Positions 7,186 through 16,600 of a DNA stretch of 64,000 nucleotides are shown here, piece after piece. Location of the stretch: contig CAZPOR010000004.1 of the NCBI GenBank assembly GCA_964588325.1, positions 197,174-261,173 on the forward strand, given 5' to 3'. The position numbers and the translations under genes were made by a program. Source of the DNA: Thiovibrio sp964588325. Its GTDB lineage: Bacteria > Desulfobacterota > Desulfobulbia > Desulfobulbales > Desulfurivibrionaceae. Under the pieces are notes generated by a model. That model made no database searches, had not been told where the DNA came from, and saw only the letters and a list, made by a program, of their open reading frames with translations. How positions within the stretch are numbered: the stretch's first letter is position 1; every line of letters begins with the position of its first letter.

Positions 7186-9660
7186 ATGAAATACGATTTC
7201 AAGGCCATCGAAGAAAAATGGCGCTCCCACTGGCTTGCGAACAACACCTACAAGGCCAGCGAAGATTCCTCACGGCCCAAATACTATCTGCTCGAGATGT
7301 TCCCCTACCCGTCGGGCCGCATCCACATGGGTCATGTGCGCAACTACACCATCGGCGACGTGGTGGCCCGCTACAAACGGATGAAGGGCTTCAACGTCCT
7401 GCATCCCATGGGCTGGGACGCCTTCGGGTTGCCCGCCGAGAATGCGGCGATCAAACACGACACCCATCCTGCCAAATGGACCTACGAAAACATCGACTAC
7501 ATGAAGAAACAGTTGCAGCGCATGGGCTTCAGCTACGACTGGGACCGTGAGCTCGCCACCTGCAACGACAAATACTACCGCTGGGAGCAGCTCCTCTTCA
7601 TCAAGATGTACGAAAAGGGGTTGGTCTACCAGAAGGTGACCACGGTCAACTGGTGCGAGACCTGCCAGACCGTGCTGGCCAACGAGCAGGTCATCGACGG
7701 CGCCTGCTGGCGTTGCGACCAGACCGTGCTGCCCCGGGAGATGAACGGCTGGTTCTTCAAGATCACCGACTACGCCGAGGAGCTGCTGGCCGGTTGCGAC
7801 ACGCTCACGGGCTGGCCGGAGAAGGTGCTCACCATGCAGCGCAACTGGATCGGCAAGAGCGTGGGCGCCGAGATCCAGTTCCCGATGGAGGGCTCGGATC
7901 AGTTGCTCACCATCTTCACCACCAGGCCGGATACCATCTTCGGCGCCACCTTCATGTCCATCGCCCCTGAACACCCAATGGCCCTGGCCTTAAGCGCCGG
8001 CACCCCGCAAGAGGCTGCGGTGCGAGCTTTCGTTGAACGCATCCGGGCTGAAAAACAACGGCAGAAACCCGATGACGAGGTGGAAAAGGAAGGGGTCTTC
8101 ACCGGCGGCTACTGCCTCAACCCCTTCACCGGCGCAAAGCTGCCGGTGTACGTGGCCAATTTCGTCCTCATGGAATACGGGACCGGCGCGGTAATGGCGG
8201 TTCCGGCCCATGACCAGCGCGACTTCGAGTTCGCCAAAAAATACGGAATCGAGATCAAGGTTGTCATCCAGCCCGAAGGCGAACCCCTTGATCCGGCGGC
8301 CATGACCGAGGCCCACGATGGCCCAGGCGCCCTGGTCGCCTCCGGGGAGTTCACCGGTCTGGCTTCGGAACAGGCCAAGACCGCGATCACAGCGGCGGCC
8401 ACGGAAAAAGGCTTTGGCCGCCAGCGTACCACCTTCCGCTTGCGCGACTGGGGCATCTCCCGCCAGCGCTACTGGGGCGCACCTATTCCCATGCTCCACT
8501 GCGCCCACTGCGGGGTGGTGCCGGTGCCGGAAAAGGATCTGCCCGTCAGCCTGCCCACGGATGTTCAGTTTGACAAATCCGGCAAATCGCCCCTGCATAC
8601 CCTGGAGAGCTTCTACCAAACCACCTGCCCGAAATGCAACGGCCCGGCGCGGCGCGAGACCGACACCATGGACACCTTCGTCGAGTCCTCCTGGTATTTC
8701 GCCCGCTACGTTTCCCCCCGGTTCACCGACGGGGTTTTGGACAAGGCAAAAGCCGATTACTGGCTGCCGGTGGATCAGTACATCGGCGGAGTGGAACACG
8801 CCATCCTCCACCTGCTCTACTCGCGCTTTTTTACCAAGGTTCTGCGCGATCTCGGCTACCTGTCCATTGACGAACCGTTCACCAACCTGTTGACCCAGGG
8901 CATGGTGATCAAGGACGGCACCAAGATGTCCAAGTCCAAGGGCAACGTGGTGGACCCCAACGAGCTGGTGGAAAAATACGGGGCCGACACGGTCCGGTTG
9001 TTCAGCCTGTTTGCCGCTCCGCCGGAGCGGGATCTTGAATGGAGCGATCAGGGGGTGGAAGGGGCCTACCGCTTTCTGAACCGGGTCTTCCGCCTGGTGG
9101 ATGAAAACATCGGCGTCTTTGCCCAGCCTGCCTCGGGCCTGCCCCAGGAGATGAATGCGGCAAGTACTGCCCTGCACCGGAAAACCCATCAGACCATCCG
9201 CAAATTCGGGGCCGACATCGAGGCGAAATTCCACTTCAACACCGCCATCAGTTCGGTGATGGAGCTGACCAACACCCTGTACAGTCTGGCCGGGGAAGAG
9301 AACAGCGCCCCCCCGCATCCCGCGGTGATCCGCGAGGCCATCGAGGCAATGCTTGCCCTGCTCTCTCCCATGGTTCCGCATCTGTGCGCCGAACTCTGGG
9401 AGCTGACAAAACATCCCGCCCCCCTTGCCGAAGTGCTCTGGCCGGAGTACGATGACGAAGCGGTCAGGGAGGAGGCGATCACCGTTGTCGTCCAAGTGAA
9501 GGGCAAGGTGCGCAGCCAGCTCCAGGTTGCTCCGGGCACCAGCGAGGCCGACCTTGAAAAATTGGCTCTGGCCGACGACAAGGTGCAGAAATTCCTGGAA
9601 GGCAAACCGGTGCGCAAGGTGATTGTCGTGCCGAACAAACTGATCAATATTGTAAACTAG
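7186..9660 (+). CDS. leuS: Leucyl-tRNA synthetase
   Basis: An 824-aa class I aminoacyl-tRNA synthetase that charges tRNA-Leu. The ATP-binding motif is the HIGH-type HMGH (about residue 47) in PYPSGRIHMGHVRNYT. The KMSKS loop is at about 580-584 in GTKMSKSKGNVVDPNE. The connective-peptide editing domain has the TTRPDTIFGATF threonine-rich patch and the AVPAHDQRDFEFA aspartate loop. A zinc ribbon is indicated by CETCQTVLANEQ with CWRC and a second CAHC/CPKC pair. The anticodon-binding and C-terminal domains follow. The length is typical of the bacterial enzyme. Confidence 0.97.
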   Translation: MKYDFKAIEEKWRSHWLANNTYKASEDSSRPKYYLLEMFPYPSGRIHMGHVRNYTIGDVVARYKRMKGFNVLHPMGWDAFGLPAENAAIKHDTHPAKWTYENIDYMKKQLQRMGFSYDWDRELATCNDKYYRWEQLLFIKMYEKGLVYQKVTTVNWCETCQTVLANEQVIDGACWRCDQTVLPREMNGWFFKITDYAEELLAGCDTLTGWPEKVLTMQRNWIGKSVGAEIQFPMEGSDQLLTIFTTRPDTIFGATFMSIAPEHPMALALSAGTPQEAAVRAFVERIRAEKQRQKPDDEVEKEGVFTGGYCLNPFTGAKLPVYVANFVLMEYGTGAVMAVPAHDQRDFEFAKKYGIEIKVVIQPEGEPLDPAAMTEAHDGPGALVASGEFTGLASEQAKTAITAAATEKGFGRQRTTFRLRDWGISRQRYWGAPIPMLHCAHCGVVPVPEKDLPVSLPTDVQFDKSGKSPLHTLESFYQTTCPKCNGPARRETDTMDTFVESSWYFARYVSPRFTDGVLDKAKADYWLPVDQYIGGVEHAILHLLYSRFFTKVLRDLGYLSIDEPFTNLLTQGMVIKDGTKMSKSKGNVVDPNELVEKYGADTVRLFSLFAAPPERDLEWSDQGVEGAYRFLNRVFRLVDENIGVFAQPASGLPQEMNAASTALHRKTHQTIRKFGADIEAKFHFNTAISSVMELTNTLYSLAGEENSAPPHPAVIREAIEAMLALLSPMVPHLCAELWELTKHPAPLAEVLWPEYDDEAVREEAITVVVQVKGKVRSQLQVAPGTSEADLEKLALADDKVQKFLEGKPVRKVIVVPNKLINIVN

Positions 9661-9695
9661 GCCTCCCTGCATGAATAATCGAGGCGCCCGACGCC

Positions 9696-9762
9696 GTCAC
9701 CTCGGCGGAAGCCGGGGTCCAGAAACTCCTGCCTACTGGATTCCGCCTTCCGCCGGAATGGC
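9696..9762. repeat. REP-like dispersed palindromic repeat, copy A
   Basis: The unit starts GTCACCTCGGCGGAAGCC and closes with GATTCCGCCTTCCGCCGG. It consists of two hairpin-forming halves facing each other across a short spacer. A second, closely similar unit is at 31148-31225. This CCGGCGAAAGCCGGGG type is a well-known dispersed intergenic repeat of proteobacteria. It lies between leuS and the lptE-like gene and may trim or stabilise transcript ends. Confidence 0.75.
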
Positions 9763-9804
9763 GCCAAAGGGTGAAACAAGAAAGTCCGGATACGGAGCCA
9801 GACC

Positions 9805-10350
9805 ATGAAATTCCTTCCCCTAAAAGCCCTGGGCGTGCTCCTTATCCTGCTGATTGCTGCCGGATGCGGCTACCACAACCCAAACATGCTGCCGCCGGAC
9901 AAGCAGGGGAAGGTCCTCAAGCTCCACATTCCCATCTGGCCCAATCCGACCAATGAAATCCGGCTTGCTTCCGACATCAACAATGCCCTGCAGGACTGGC
10001 TCGGCCAGAGCAAGCAGTTCACCCTGGTGAACAGCTCCGGGGAAGCCGACTATGTCTTGAACGGCAGAATCAATGCGGTGAGTTATACAGGCCGGGCCTA
10101 CGACGCCAAGGACCGGGCCCAGGCGCTCATTGCCACCTTAAACGTTGACTACACCGTCACCGACACCCACACCGGCAAACCAGCCTGGGAAGCCAAGGGC
10201 TTCGCCCTCACGGAAACCTATTCCCTCCAGACCGACGCCCACAAGAAACAGGCCTTGGAAACCCTGGTGGAAAACCTGTCCGAGCAGATATACCTCCGCC
10301 TGTACAGCGCCATCTCCCGCCACGAGAAAAACAAGAATCGGAGAAATTGA
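9805..10350 (+). CDS. lptE: LptE-family LPS-assembly lipoprotein
   Basis: A 181-aa lipoprotein. A hydrophobic signal peptide ends in the lipobox LIAAGC with the lipidated Cys at C21, followed by GYHNP. The body has the short beta/alpha/beta build of LptE: an N-terminal strand (LKLHIPIWPNPT), a helix (RLASDINNALQDWL), a strand with EADYVLNGRI, and later strands around VDYTVTDTHTGKPAWE. LptE plugs the LptD outer-membrane channel that delivers lipopolysaccharide. In many genomes it follows leuS, as here, which supports the call. Sequence conservation in this family is low, so the assignment rests on the lipobox, size and context. Confidence 0.78.
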   Translation: MKFLPLKALGVLLILLIAAGCGYHNPNMLPPDKQGKVLKLHIPIWPNPTNEIRLASDINNALQDWLGQSKQFTLVNSSGEADYVLNGRINAVSYTGRAYDAKDRAQALIATLNVDYTVTDTHTGKPAWEAKGFALTETYSLQTDAHKKQALETLVENLSEQIYLRLYSAISRHEKNKNRRN

Positions 10351-10374
10351 CAGCCAGCAGTTCCCGGCTAAATA
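10347..10374 (+). promoter_or_regulatory. Putative promoter of tkt
   Basis: A perfect -35 TTGACA (10347-10352), overlapping the stop of the lptE-like gene, is followed after 16 bp by TAAATA (10369-10374). This would give tkt its own start site near 10381 and a leader of about 95 nt. Confidence 0.5.
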
Positions 10375-10474
10375 TGATTGGCAATATCCCGTTGGGAAAG
10401 GTATATAGCAACGTTTCGTAATCATTCTTGCCCCAACAATCACATCACCACCGAATCAGAAACTGGAGGTCCCC

Positions 10475-12469
10475 ATGCCATCACGCAGAGAACTTGCCAA
10501 TGCCATCCGCGCCCTGAGCATGGATGCCATCCAGAAAGCCAAATCAGGCCACCCCGGCGCGCCCATGGGCATGGCCGACATCGCCGAAGTATTGTGGAAC
10601 GACTTTCTTACCCATAATCCCGCCAACCCAAAATGGGCCAACCGCGACCGCTTTGTCCTCAGCAACGGCCACGGCTCCATGCTGCTGTACTCCCTGCTCC
10701 ACCTCACCGGCTACGACCTGCCCATTGAGGAGATCAAGAACTTCCGGCAGCTCCACGCCAAAACCCCGGGCCACCCGGAATACGGCTACGCCCCCGGCAT
10801 CGAAACCACCACCGGCCCCCTGGGCCAGGGCATTGCCAACGCGGTGGGCATGGCCATTGCGGAAAGAACCCTGGCAGGCCAGTTCAACCGGCCGGGCCAC
10901 ACGATTATCGATCATCACACCTACGTGTTCCTGGGCGACGGCTGCATGATGGAGGGGATTTCCCACGAAGCCTGCTCCCTGGCCGGAACCCTGGGGTTGG
11001 GCAAGCTCATTGCCCTGTACGATGACAACGGCATCTCCATCGACGGCGAGGTGGAGGGCTGGTTCACCGACAATACCCCCATGCGTTTTCGCTCCTACGG
11101 CTGGCACGTCATCGAGGGCGTGGACGGCCACGACGGCGAGGCGGTAAAAAAGGCCATTGCCGAGGCACAGAGTGTAACGGACAAGCCCTCGCTCATCTGC
11201 TGCAAAACCGTGATCGGCTGGGGCTCCCCCAACAAACAGGGCAAGGAGGATTGCCACGGCGCGCCCCTGGGTGACGCCGAGATCGCCTTGGTCCGCGAGA
11301 CCATCGGCTGGCCCCACCCCGCCTTCGAGGTTCCGGGCGAGATTTATGGTGGTTGGAACGCCAAGGACAAGGGCGCGGCCCGCGAGGCCGAATGGAACAC
11401 CCGCATGGCCGCTTACAAAGCCGCGCACCCGGAGCTTGCCGCCGAGCTTGAGCGCAGGCTCTCCGGCACACTCCCAGCGGACTGGCAGGCACAGGCCGGG
11501 GCTTACGTAGACGCGGTCAACGCCAAGGCGGAGAAGGTCGCCACCCGCAAGGCCTCCCAGAACTGCCTCAACGGCTACGGCCCGCTGCTGCCGGAATTCC
11601 TCGGCGGATCGGCTGACCTGGCCGGCAGCAACCTGACCATCTGGTCCGGGTGCAAGGGCATCAACACGGAGGCTGGCGGCAACTACATCTATTACGGGGT
11701 CCGCGAATTCGGCATGGCGGCCATTGCCAACGGCGTCGCCCTGCATGGCGGCTTCATCCCCTACACCGCGACCTTTCTGATCTTTTCCGAATACGCCCGC
11801 AACGCCCTGCGCATGGCCGCTCTCATGAAGCAGCGTTCGGTGTACGTCTTCACCCACGACTCCATCGGCCTGGGCGAGGACGGCCCCACCCACCAGCCCA
11901 TCGAACAGGCAGCGACGCTCAGGATGATCCCCAATATGGGCGTCTGGCGTCCCTGTGATGCAGTGGAAACGGCAGTGGCCTGGAAGATCGCCATCGAGCG
12001 GGCCACCGGCCCCACCAGCTTGCTGCTCTCCCGGCAGAACCTGCCCCACCAGCCCCGCACCGCCGAACAACTGGCCAACATCGCCAAGGGCGGTTATGTC
12101 CTCAGCGATTGCGGCTGCGGTACGCCGGATGCCATCCTCATCGGTACCGGCTCCGAGGTCGAGCTTGCGGTGGCGGCGGCGGCGGAACTCAAAGCCAAGG
12201 GCAAGAAGATCCGCGTGGTTTCCATGCCCAGCACCGATTGCTTTGACGCCCAGGACGCTGCCTACCGCCAGTCCGTACTGCCGGATGCGGTCCAGGCCAG
12301 GGTGGTCATCGAGGCCGGAGTCACCGGCGGCTGGTACAAGTATGCGGGCTGCAAGGGCACGGTCATCGGCATCGACCGCTTTGGCGAATCCGCCCCGGCC
12401 GAGCAGTTGTTCCCCTACTTCGGCTTCACCGTGGAGAATGTGGTCAAGGCTGTGGAAGAAATTTTATAG
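10475..12469 (+). CDS. tkt: Transketolase
   Basis: A 664-aa thiamine-diphosphate enzyme that moves two-carbon units between sugar phosphates in the pentose phosphate pathway. The N-terminal ThDP domain has SGHPGAPMGMAD and the GDGCMMEGISHEA signature (about residues 153-165), ending in the Mg2+-binding DDN. The middle Pyr domain has EFGMAAIANGVALHGG with the catalytic Glu, and DSIGLGEDGPTHQPIEQ. The C-terminal domain is complete. The length is normal (about 660). The ribosome binding site is GGAGG, 6 nt before the ATG. Confidence 0.96.
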   Translation: MPSRRELANAIRALSMDAIQKAKSGHPGAPMGMADIAEVLWNDFLTHNPANPKWANRDRFVLSNGHGSMLLYSLLHLTGYDLPIEEIKNFRQLHAKTPGHPEYGYAPGIETTTGPLGQGIANAVGMAIAERTLAGQFNRPGHTIIDHHTYVFLGDGCMMEGISHEACSLAGTLGLGKLIALYDDNGISIDGEVEGWFTDNTPMRFRSYGWHVIEGVDGHDGEAVKKAIAEAQSVTDKPSLICCKTVIGWGSPNKQGKEDCHGAPLGDAEIALVRETIGWPHPAFEVPGEIYGGWNAKDKGAAREAEWNTRMAAYKAAHPELAAELERRLSGTLPADWQAQAGAYVDAVNAKAEKVATRKASQNCLNGYGPLLPEFLGGSADLAGSNLTIWSGCKGINTEAGGNYIYYGVREFGMAAIANGVALHGGFIPYTATFLIFSEYARNALRMAALMKQRSVYVFTHDSIGLGEDGPTHQPIEQAATLRMIPNMGVWRPCDAVETAVAWKIAIERATGPTSLLLSRQNLPHQPRTAEQLANIAKGGYVLSDCGCGTPDAILIGTGSEVELAVAAAAELKAKGKKIRVVSMPSTDCFDAQDAAYRQSVLPDAVQARVVIEAGVTGGWYKYAGCKGTVIGIDRFGESAPAEQLFPYFGFTVENVVKAVEEIL

Positions 12470-12509
12470 TCCTATTGAGAAACAAGACTAGATTACAGAA
12501 ACCAAACCG

Positions 12510-12586
12510 GTGCTTCGACAGGCTCAGCACGAACGGAAATCAATGCATTACGATTTTCACCGTTCGTGCTGAGCCTGTCGAAGCAC
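12510..12586. repeat. 27-bp perfect inverted repeat (dispersed palindrome)
   Basis: GTGCTTCGACAGGCTCAGCA at 12510 (arm to 12536) is matched by its exact reverse complement at 12560-12586, ending GCCTGTCGAAGCAC, with a 23-nt loop. The TTCGACAGGCTCAGCACGAAC sequence is a widely dispersed bacterial intergenic repeat. It lies just downstream of tkt and could form a strong RNA hairpin. When read through, its right arm encodes the spurious peptide LSLSKH upstream of the dus gene. Confidence 0.85.
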
Positions 12587-12637
12587 TTTTGTTACAGGTT
12601 CCTTAATCTTGCTCCTTTCACCTTGAGCCTTTCCCCC

Positions 12638-13591
12638 ATGTTCTCCATCGGCACCCTCCGCATCGACACCCCCTTTATTCTTGCCCCATTGGCCGGATAC
12701 AGCGACCTCGCCTTCCGTCTGCAATGCCGGGAGCACGGCGCCTCTCTTTGTTTTTCGGAGATGATCAGTTGCCACGGCCTGCATTTCCGGCAAAAAAATA
12801 CCCTGGATCTCGTCAGAACCGTGGAGAGTGAACGCCCGGTTGCCATGCAGCTCTTTGGCTCCGAACCCGAGCTCATGGGCGAGGCGGCGGGAATTCTTTC
12901 GGAATACCCCATTGACTGCATCGACATCAACATGGGCTGCCCGGCGAAAAAGGTCATCAAAAAAGGGGCGGGCTGTTACCTCATGAAACTCCCCGCCCTG
13001 GCTGCGAAGATCATCCGGGCGGTGGTGCAAAACTCGAAAGTACCGGTGACGGTCAAATTCCGCTCCGGCTGGAATCACCAAAGCATCATTGCCTGCGATT
13101 TCGCGAAAATGGCCGAGGACAACGGGGCCGCCGCGATCACGGTCCACGCCCGGACCTGGAGCGACGGCTTTTCCGGCACCGCGGACTGGCGGCTCATCGC
13201 CCAAGTGAAACAATCTGTTTCCATCCCGGTGATCGGCAACGGCGATGTCCATTCCCATGGTGACGGGTTACGGATGCTGGCGGAAACCGGCTGCGACGGA
13301 GTGATGATCGGCCGGGGCGCCCTGGGCGCGCCCTGGATATTCTCCGCCGACGCGCCGGAAAATCCTTCCCTTGCCTTCAGACTCAAAGCCCTGAACCGCC
13401 ACCTGGCCCTCATCGCCGAGCACCAGCCCAACACCCCGCCTTCCCAGATCAAAAACCACGCAGGCCGCTATTTCAAAGGGGTGCCCGGCGGATCGGAAAT
13501 CAGACGCCGGATATTCAGCCAGACCTCCTATGCTGGCCTGCGAAAACTTATCGACTCGTTTGCCGCATCTCCCGCGCCAGCATCACATTGA
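12638..13591 (+). CDS. dusB: tRNA-dihydrouridine synthase (DusB-like)
   Basis: A 317-aa FMN enzyme that reduces uridine to dihydrouridine in the tRNA D-loop. It has the FMN/TIM-barrel start ILAPLAGYSDLAFR and the signature DINMGCPAKKV, whose C101 aligns with the catalytic Cys of the family. VTVKFRSGW, HARTW and the phosphate-binding GNGDVHS / MIGRGALGAPW loops follow. The ATG at 12638 is chosen because the upstream in-frame extension is encoded by the palindromic repeat at 12510-12586. The C-terminus is shorter than in NifR3/DusB of E. coli. The subfamily symbol is therefore tentative, the enzyme class secure. Confidence 0.88.
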   Translation: MFSIGTLRIDTPFILAPLAGYSDLAFRLQCREHGASLCFSEMISCHGLHFRQKNTLDLVRTVESERPVAMQLFGSEPELMGEAAGILSEYPIDCIDINMGCPAKKVIKKGAGCYLMKLPALAAKIIRAVVQNSKVPVTVKFRSGWNHQSIIACDFAKMAEDNGAAAITVHARTWSDGFSGTADWRLIAQVKQSVSIPVIGNGDVHSHGDGLRMLAETGCDGVMIGRGALGAPWIFSADAPENPSLAFRLKALNRHLALIAEHQPNTPPSQIKNHAGRYFKGVPGGSEIRRRIFSQTSYAGLRKLIDSFAASPAPASH

Positions 13592-13616
13592 CGTAGCCCC
13601 GGCGTTTAGGTACACT
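13588..13616 (+). promoter_or_regulatory. Promoter at the head of the pilus locus
   Basis: TTGACG (13588-13593), overlapping the dus stop, is followed by a 17-bp spacer and TACACT (13611-13616). The predicted start of transcription (about 13623) is 2 nt before the mshQ ATG at 13625, so this message would be leaderless or nearly so. Confidence 0.6.
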
Positions 13617-13624
13617 GACGGCAA

Positions 13625-16600
13625 ATGAACGCCCCTACCGGAACCATCTCTGGCCCTCCTCCCTTACGCCTTGCGAACAATCCCCTTGCGCTTGCGCTGT
13701 TGGTTCTCCTCAGCTTTTGGGCGTTCCCGGAAACTTGCCGCGCCGACAGAACCATCAATGGGGCAGCCCTCAATGGCGCAGCCACTGTCACTGTCGCTCC
13801 CAGCGCCACCATCACCGCCGCTGTCAATGTGACCACCACCGGCAGTGGTGCCAACGCCCGCTGGCGGTCTACCGGTTGGCTCATCTCCACCGCGTCACCT
13901 GGCACGGTAACCTGCGTGGACCACGCTAACCACGACAACGCCGGAACCTATTCCGAAAACTTCACCATCACCGCTCCTGCCGCAGGCGGCAGTTACAACG
14001 CCTATTTCATAGCCTACAATAATGACAACTGCTCTTCCGGCGCCAGCAGCATCTATTCCCTGGCCAACGGGGTCGTGGTGGATGCCCCTCCATCCGTACT
14101 GTCCCTCAACCGCGACACCCCCGACCCCACATATCTGGCAAGCGTCTCCTGGACAGTCACCTTCAGCGAAGCGGTCACCGGGGTCGATGCCGCTGATTTC
14201 ACCCTGATTCAAGCTAGTGGCCTAAGCGGCGCGGCCATCACCTCGGTGTCCGGCAGCGGCACTACCTGGACAGTGACTGCCTCCACCGGCAGCGGCAGCG
14301 GCACCCTTGGCCTCAATCTGGTGGACAACGACTCGATCAAGGATGTGACGAACAACCCGCTGGGCGGCATTGGCACCGGAAATGGCAACTTCACCGGCCA
14401 AGTCTACACCGTGCGACTCACCTGCTTTGCCGACGACTTCAATCGGGCCGATGGCGCTCCTGCCGGAAACTGGTCAGTGACCAACGAGAGCGGCTCCTTT
14501 GGCAACCCAAGAATCGTCAATCAGCGGTTGCGGCTCACCGATGCTTCCAATAACGCCTCAACCATGGCCGCCTTGCAGCAGCTTTTCCCGGCGGCCAGCA
14601 ACAAGATCGTGGTCGAGTTCGACCACTTCGCCTATAACGGCTCCGGCGCGGACGGCATGTGCGTCGTGCTCTCCGACGCCTCGGTCGCGCCCGTGCCCGG
14701 CGCTTTCGGCGGCTCGCTGGGCTACGCGCCCAAGCAGGCCAGCGCGGGCGGGGACACCACCCATCCGGGCTTTGCCGGCGGCTGGTTGGGGATTGCCGTT
14801 GACGAATACGGCAACTTCTCGAATCCCACCGAGGGCCGCACCGGTGGGCCCGGATTTAGGCCCGACTCGGCAGCCGTCCGGGGCTCCGGCTCCCTCTATG
14901 CCGGGTATCCCTACCTCGACGGCACCGCCTCTCTCGCTCCGGGCATCGACAACGCCGCTTCCGCCACTGCCGCTCCCGGCTACCGTTACCGCATCATCAT
15001 CGACCATCTCGACAGCGTCCATGCCTATAGCTCGGTGGAACGCGACACCGGCGCCGGCTACCTTCCTCTGGTCGCCCCTTTTGATGCCAAGGCAACCCCG
15101 GGGCAGGCAGCGGTTCCGGCCACCTGGTTTCTTTCCTTCACCAGCTCCACCGGCGGCGCGACCAACATCCATGAACTCGACAATCTGCGGGTGTGCTCGA
15201 CCCAGCCCCAGCCCCTGCCCACCCTGGACCATGTGCGCATACTGCACGACGGCCAGGCCCTTACCTGCGCTGCGGAAAACATCGAACTGAAAGCCTGCGC
15301 CGACGCCACCTGTTCGACCCTGTTTCTCGGCCCGGTGACTGTAAACTTAACCAATATTTCTGGCGCGACCTGGTCGTCCGATCCGATCACCTTCAGCGGC
15401 GGCCAGACCACGGTCACTCTCACAAAAAATACCGCCGGTACGGTGGCGCTCGGCGGGATAGTGACTTCCCCCACTGCCACCAGTACAACGGCAGTCTGCT
15501 ACAACGGCGCAACCCAAAACTGCTCGCTCACCTACACCTTGAGTTCAGCCTGCTTCGACGCGGTGGAAACGGGCCGATCCGCTTCCACCCCCATTTACAC
15601 CAAACTAGCGGGCACCGCCTTTTCCCTGGATGTCCTTGCCCTGGCCGCTGGCTTTACCGGGCCGGTATCCATCGCTCTGGTCGATCCCACCGCGCCAACC
15701 GGCAATTGCGGCGATTTCAACACCGGCTTAACGGCGGAGGGCGCTTACTCCTTTACCGCAGGGGACAACGGACGGCACACCTTCAATTTCACCTATCCCA
15801 ATGCGGCAAAAAACGTCAGGGTGCGCATCCGTAACACGAGCACCAATCAATCCGCCTGTTCATCGGACAACTTCGCCATCCGCCCCCGGCAGTTGACCCT
15901 TTCCACCACCACCCCGCTCAATCCGGCATCAAATACCCTGAAAGCAGGCGCAGACTTCAACCTCACCGCCGCTTCCGGCGTCCCCGCAGGTTACACCGGC
16001 ATCCCCACCACCGACCCCACCAAGATCATGGACCACAACAACGCCGCCATCGGAACTGGCACTCTGACCGGCAGTTTTGCCGCGGCTACCGGAGTCAACT
16101 CAGTTGGCACCTTCCAGTATCTCGATGTGGGAACCATCACCCTGAATGCCAACGCCGTGCTCGACGCGACATTTACCGCTGTGGATCAAGTGACGGGGTT
16201 GGTCGGCGGCATTGACCATGGGACCGGCGGCGACTGCATCGCCAACAGCGCCTCCAACACCGCTTCGGTGGGTTTTTACGGCTGCAATATCGGCGGCACT
16301 GCCCTGGGGCCTCTGGGCCGCTTCTACCCGGACCACTACGAGGTCACGGCCAACCTCACCGCCGCCTGCAATGGCTTCACCTACATGAACCAGTCGGCCC
16401 TTGGCGTAAACCTTGCCATCCAGGCCATGGCCAGCGCCGGGGCAACCCCGCTGTCCCGCTTTACCAGCGGCTATGCATTCCTGAGATCCTTCAACGTCAC
16501 CGGAGACAACAACGGCGCAGCCATTGACCCGCTCAACAACCGGCTGACCCCGGACCTGCCTGCCTTCCAATGGACCAGCGGAGCCTACACCGGCTCAGGC

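Noticed and set aside
5696..9672. Long minus-strand open frames opposite dnaB and leuS
   Set aside because: Both are mirror frames of highly conserved genes with no recognisable protein content or ribosome binding sites.
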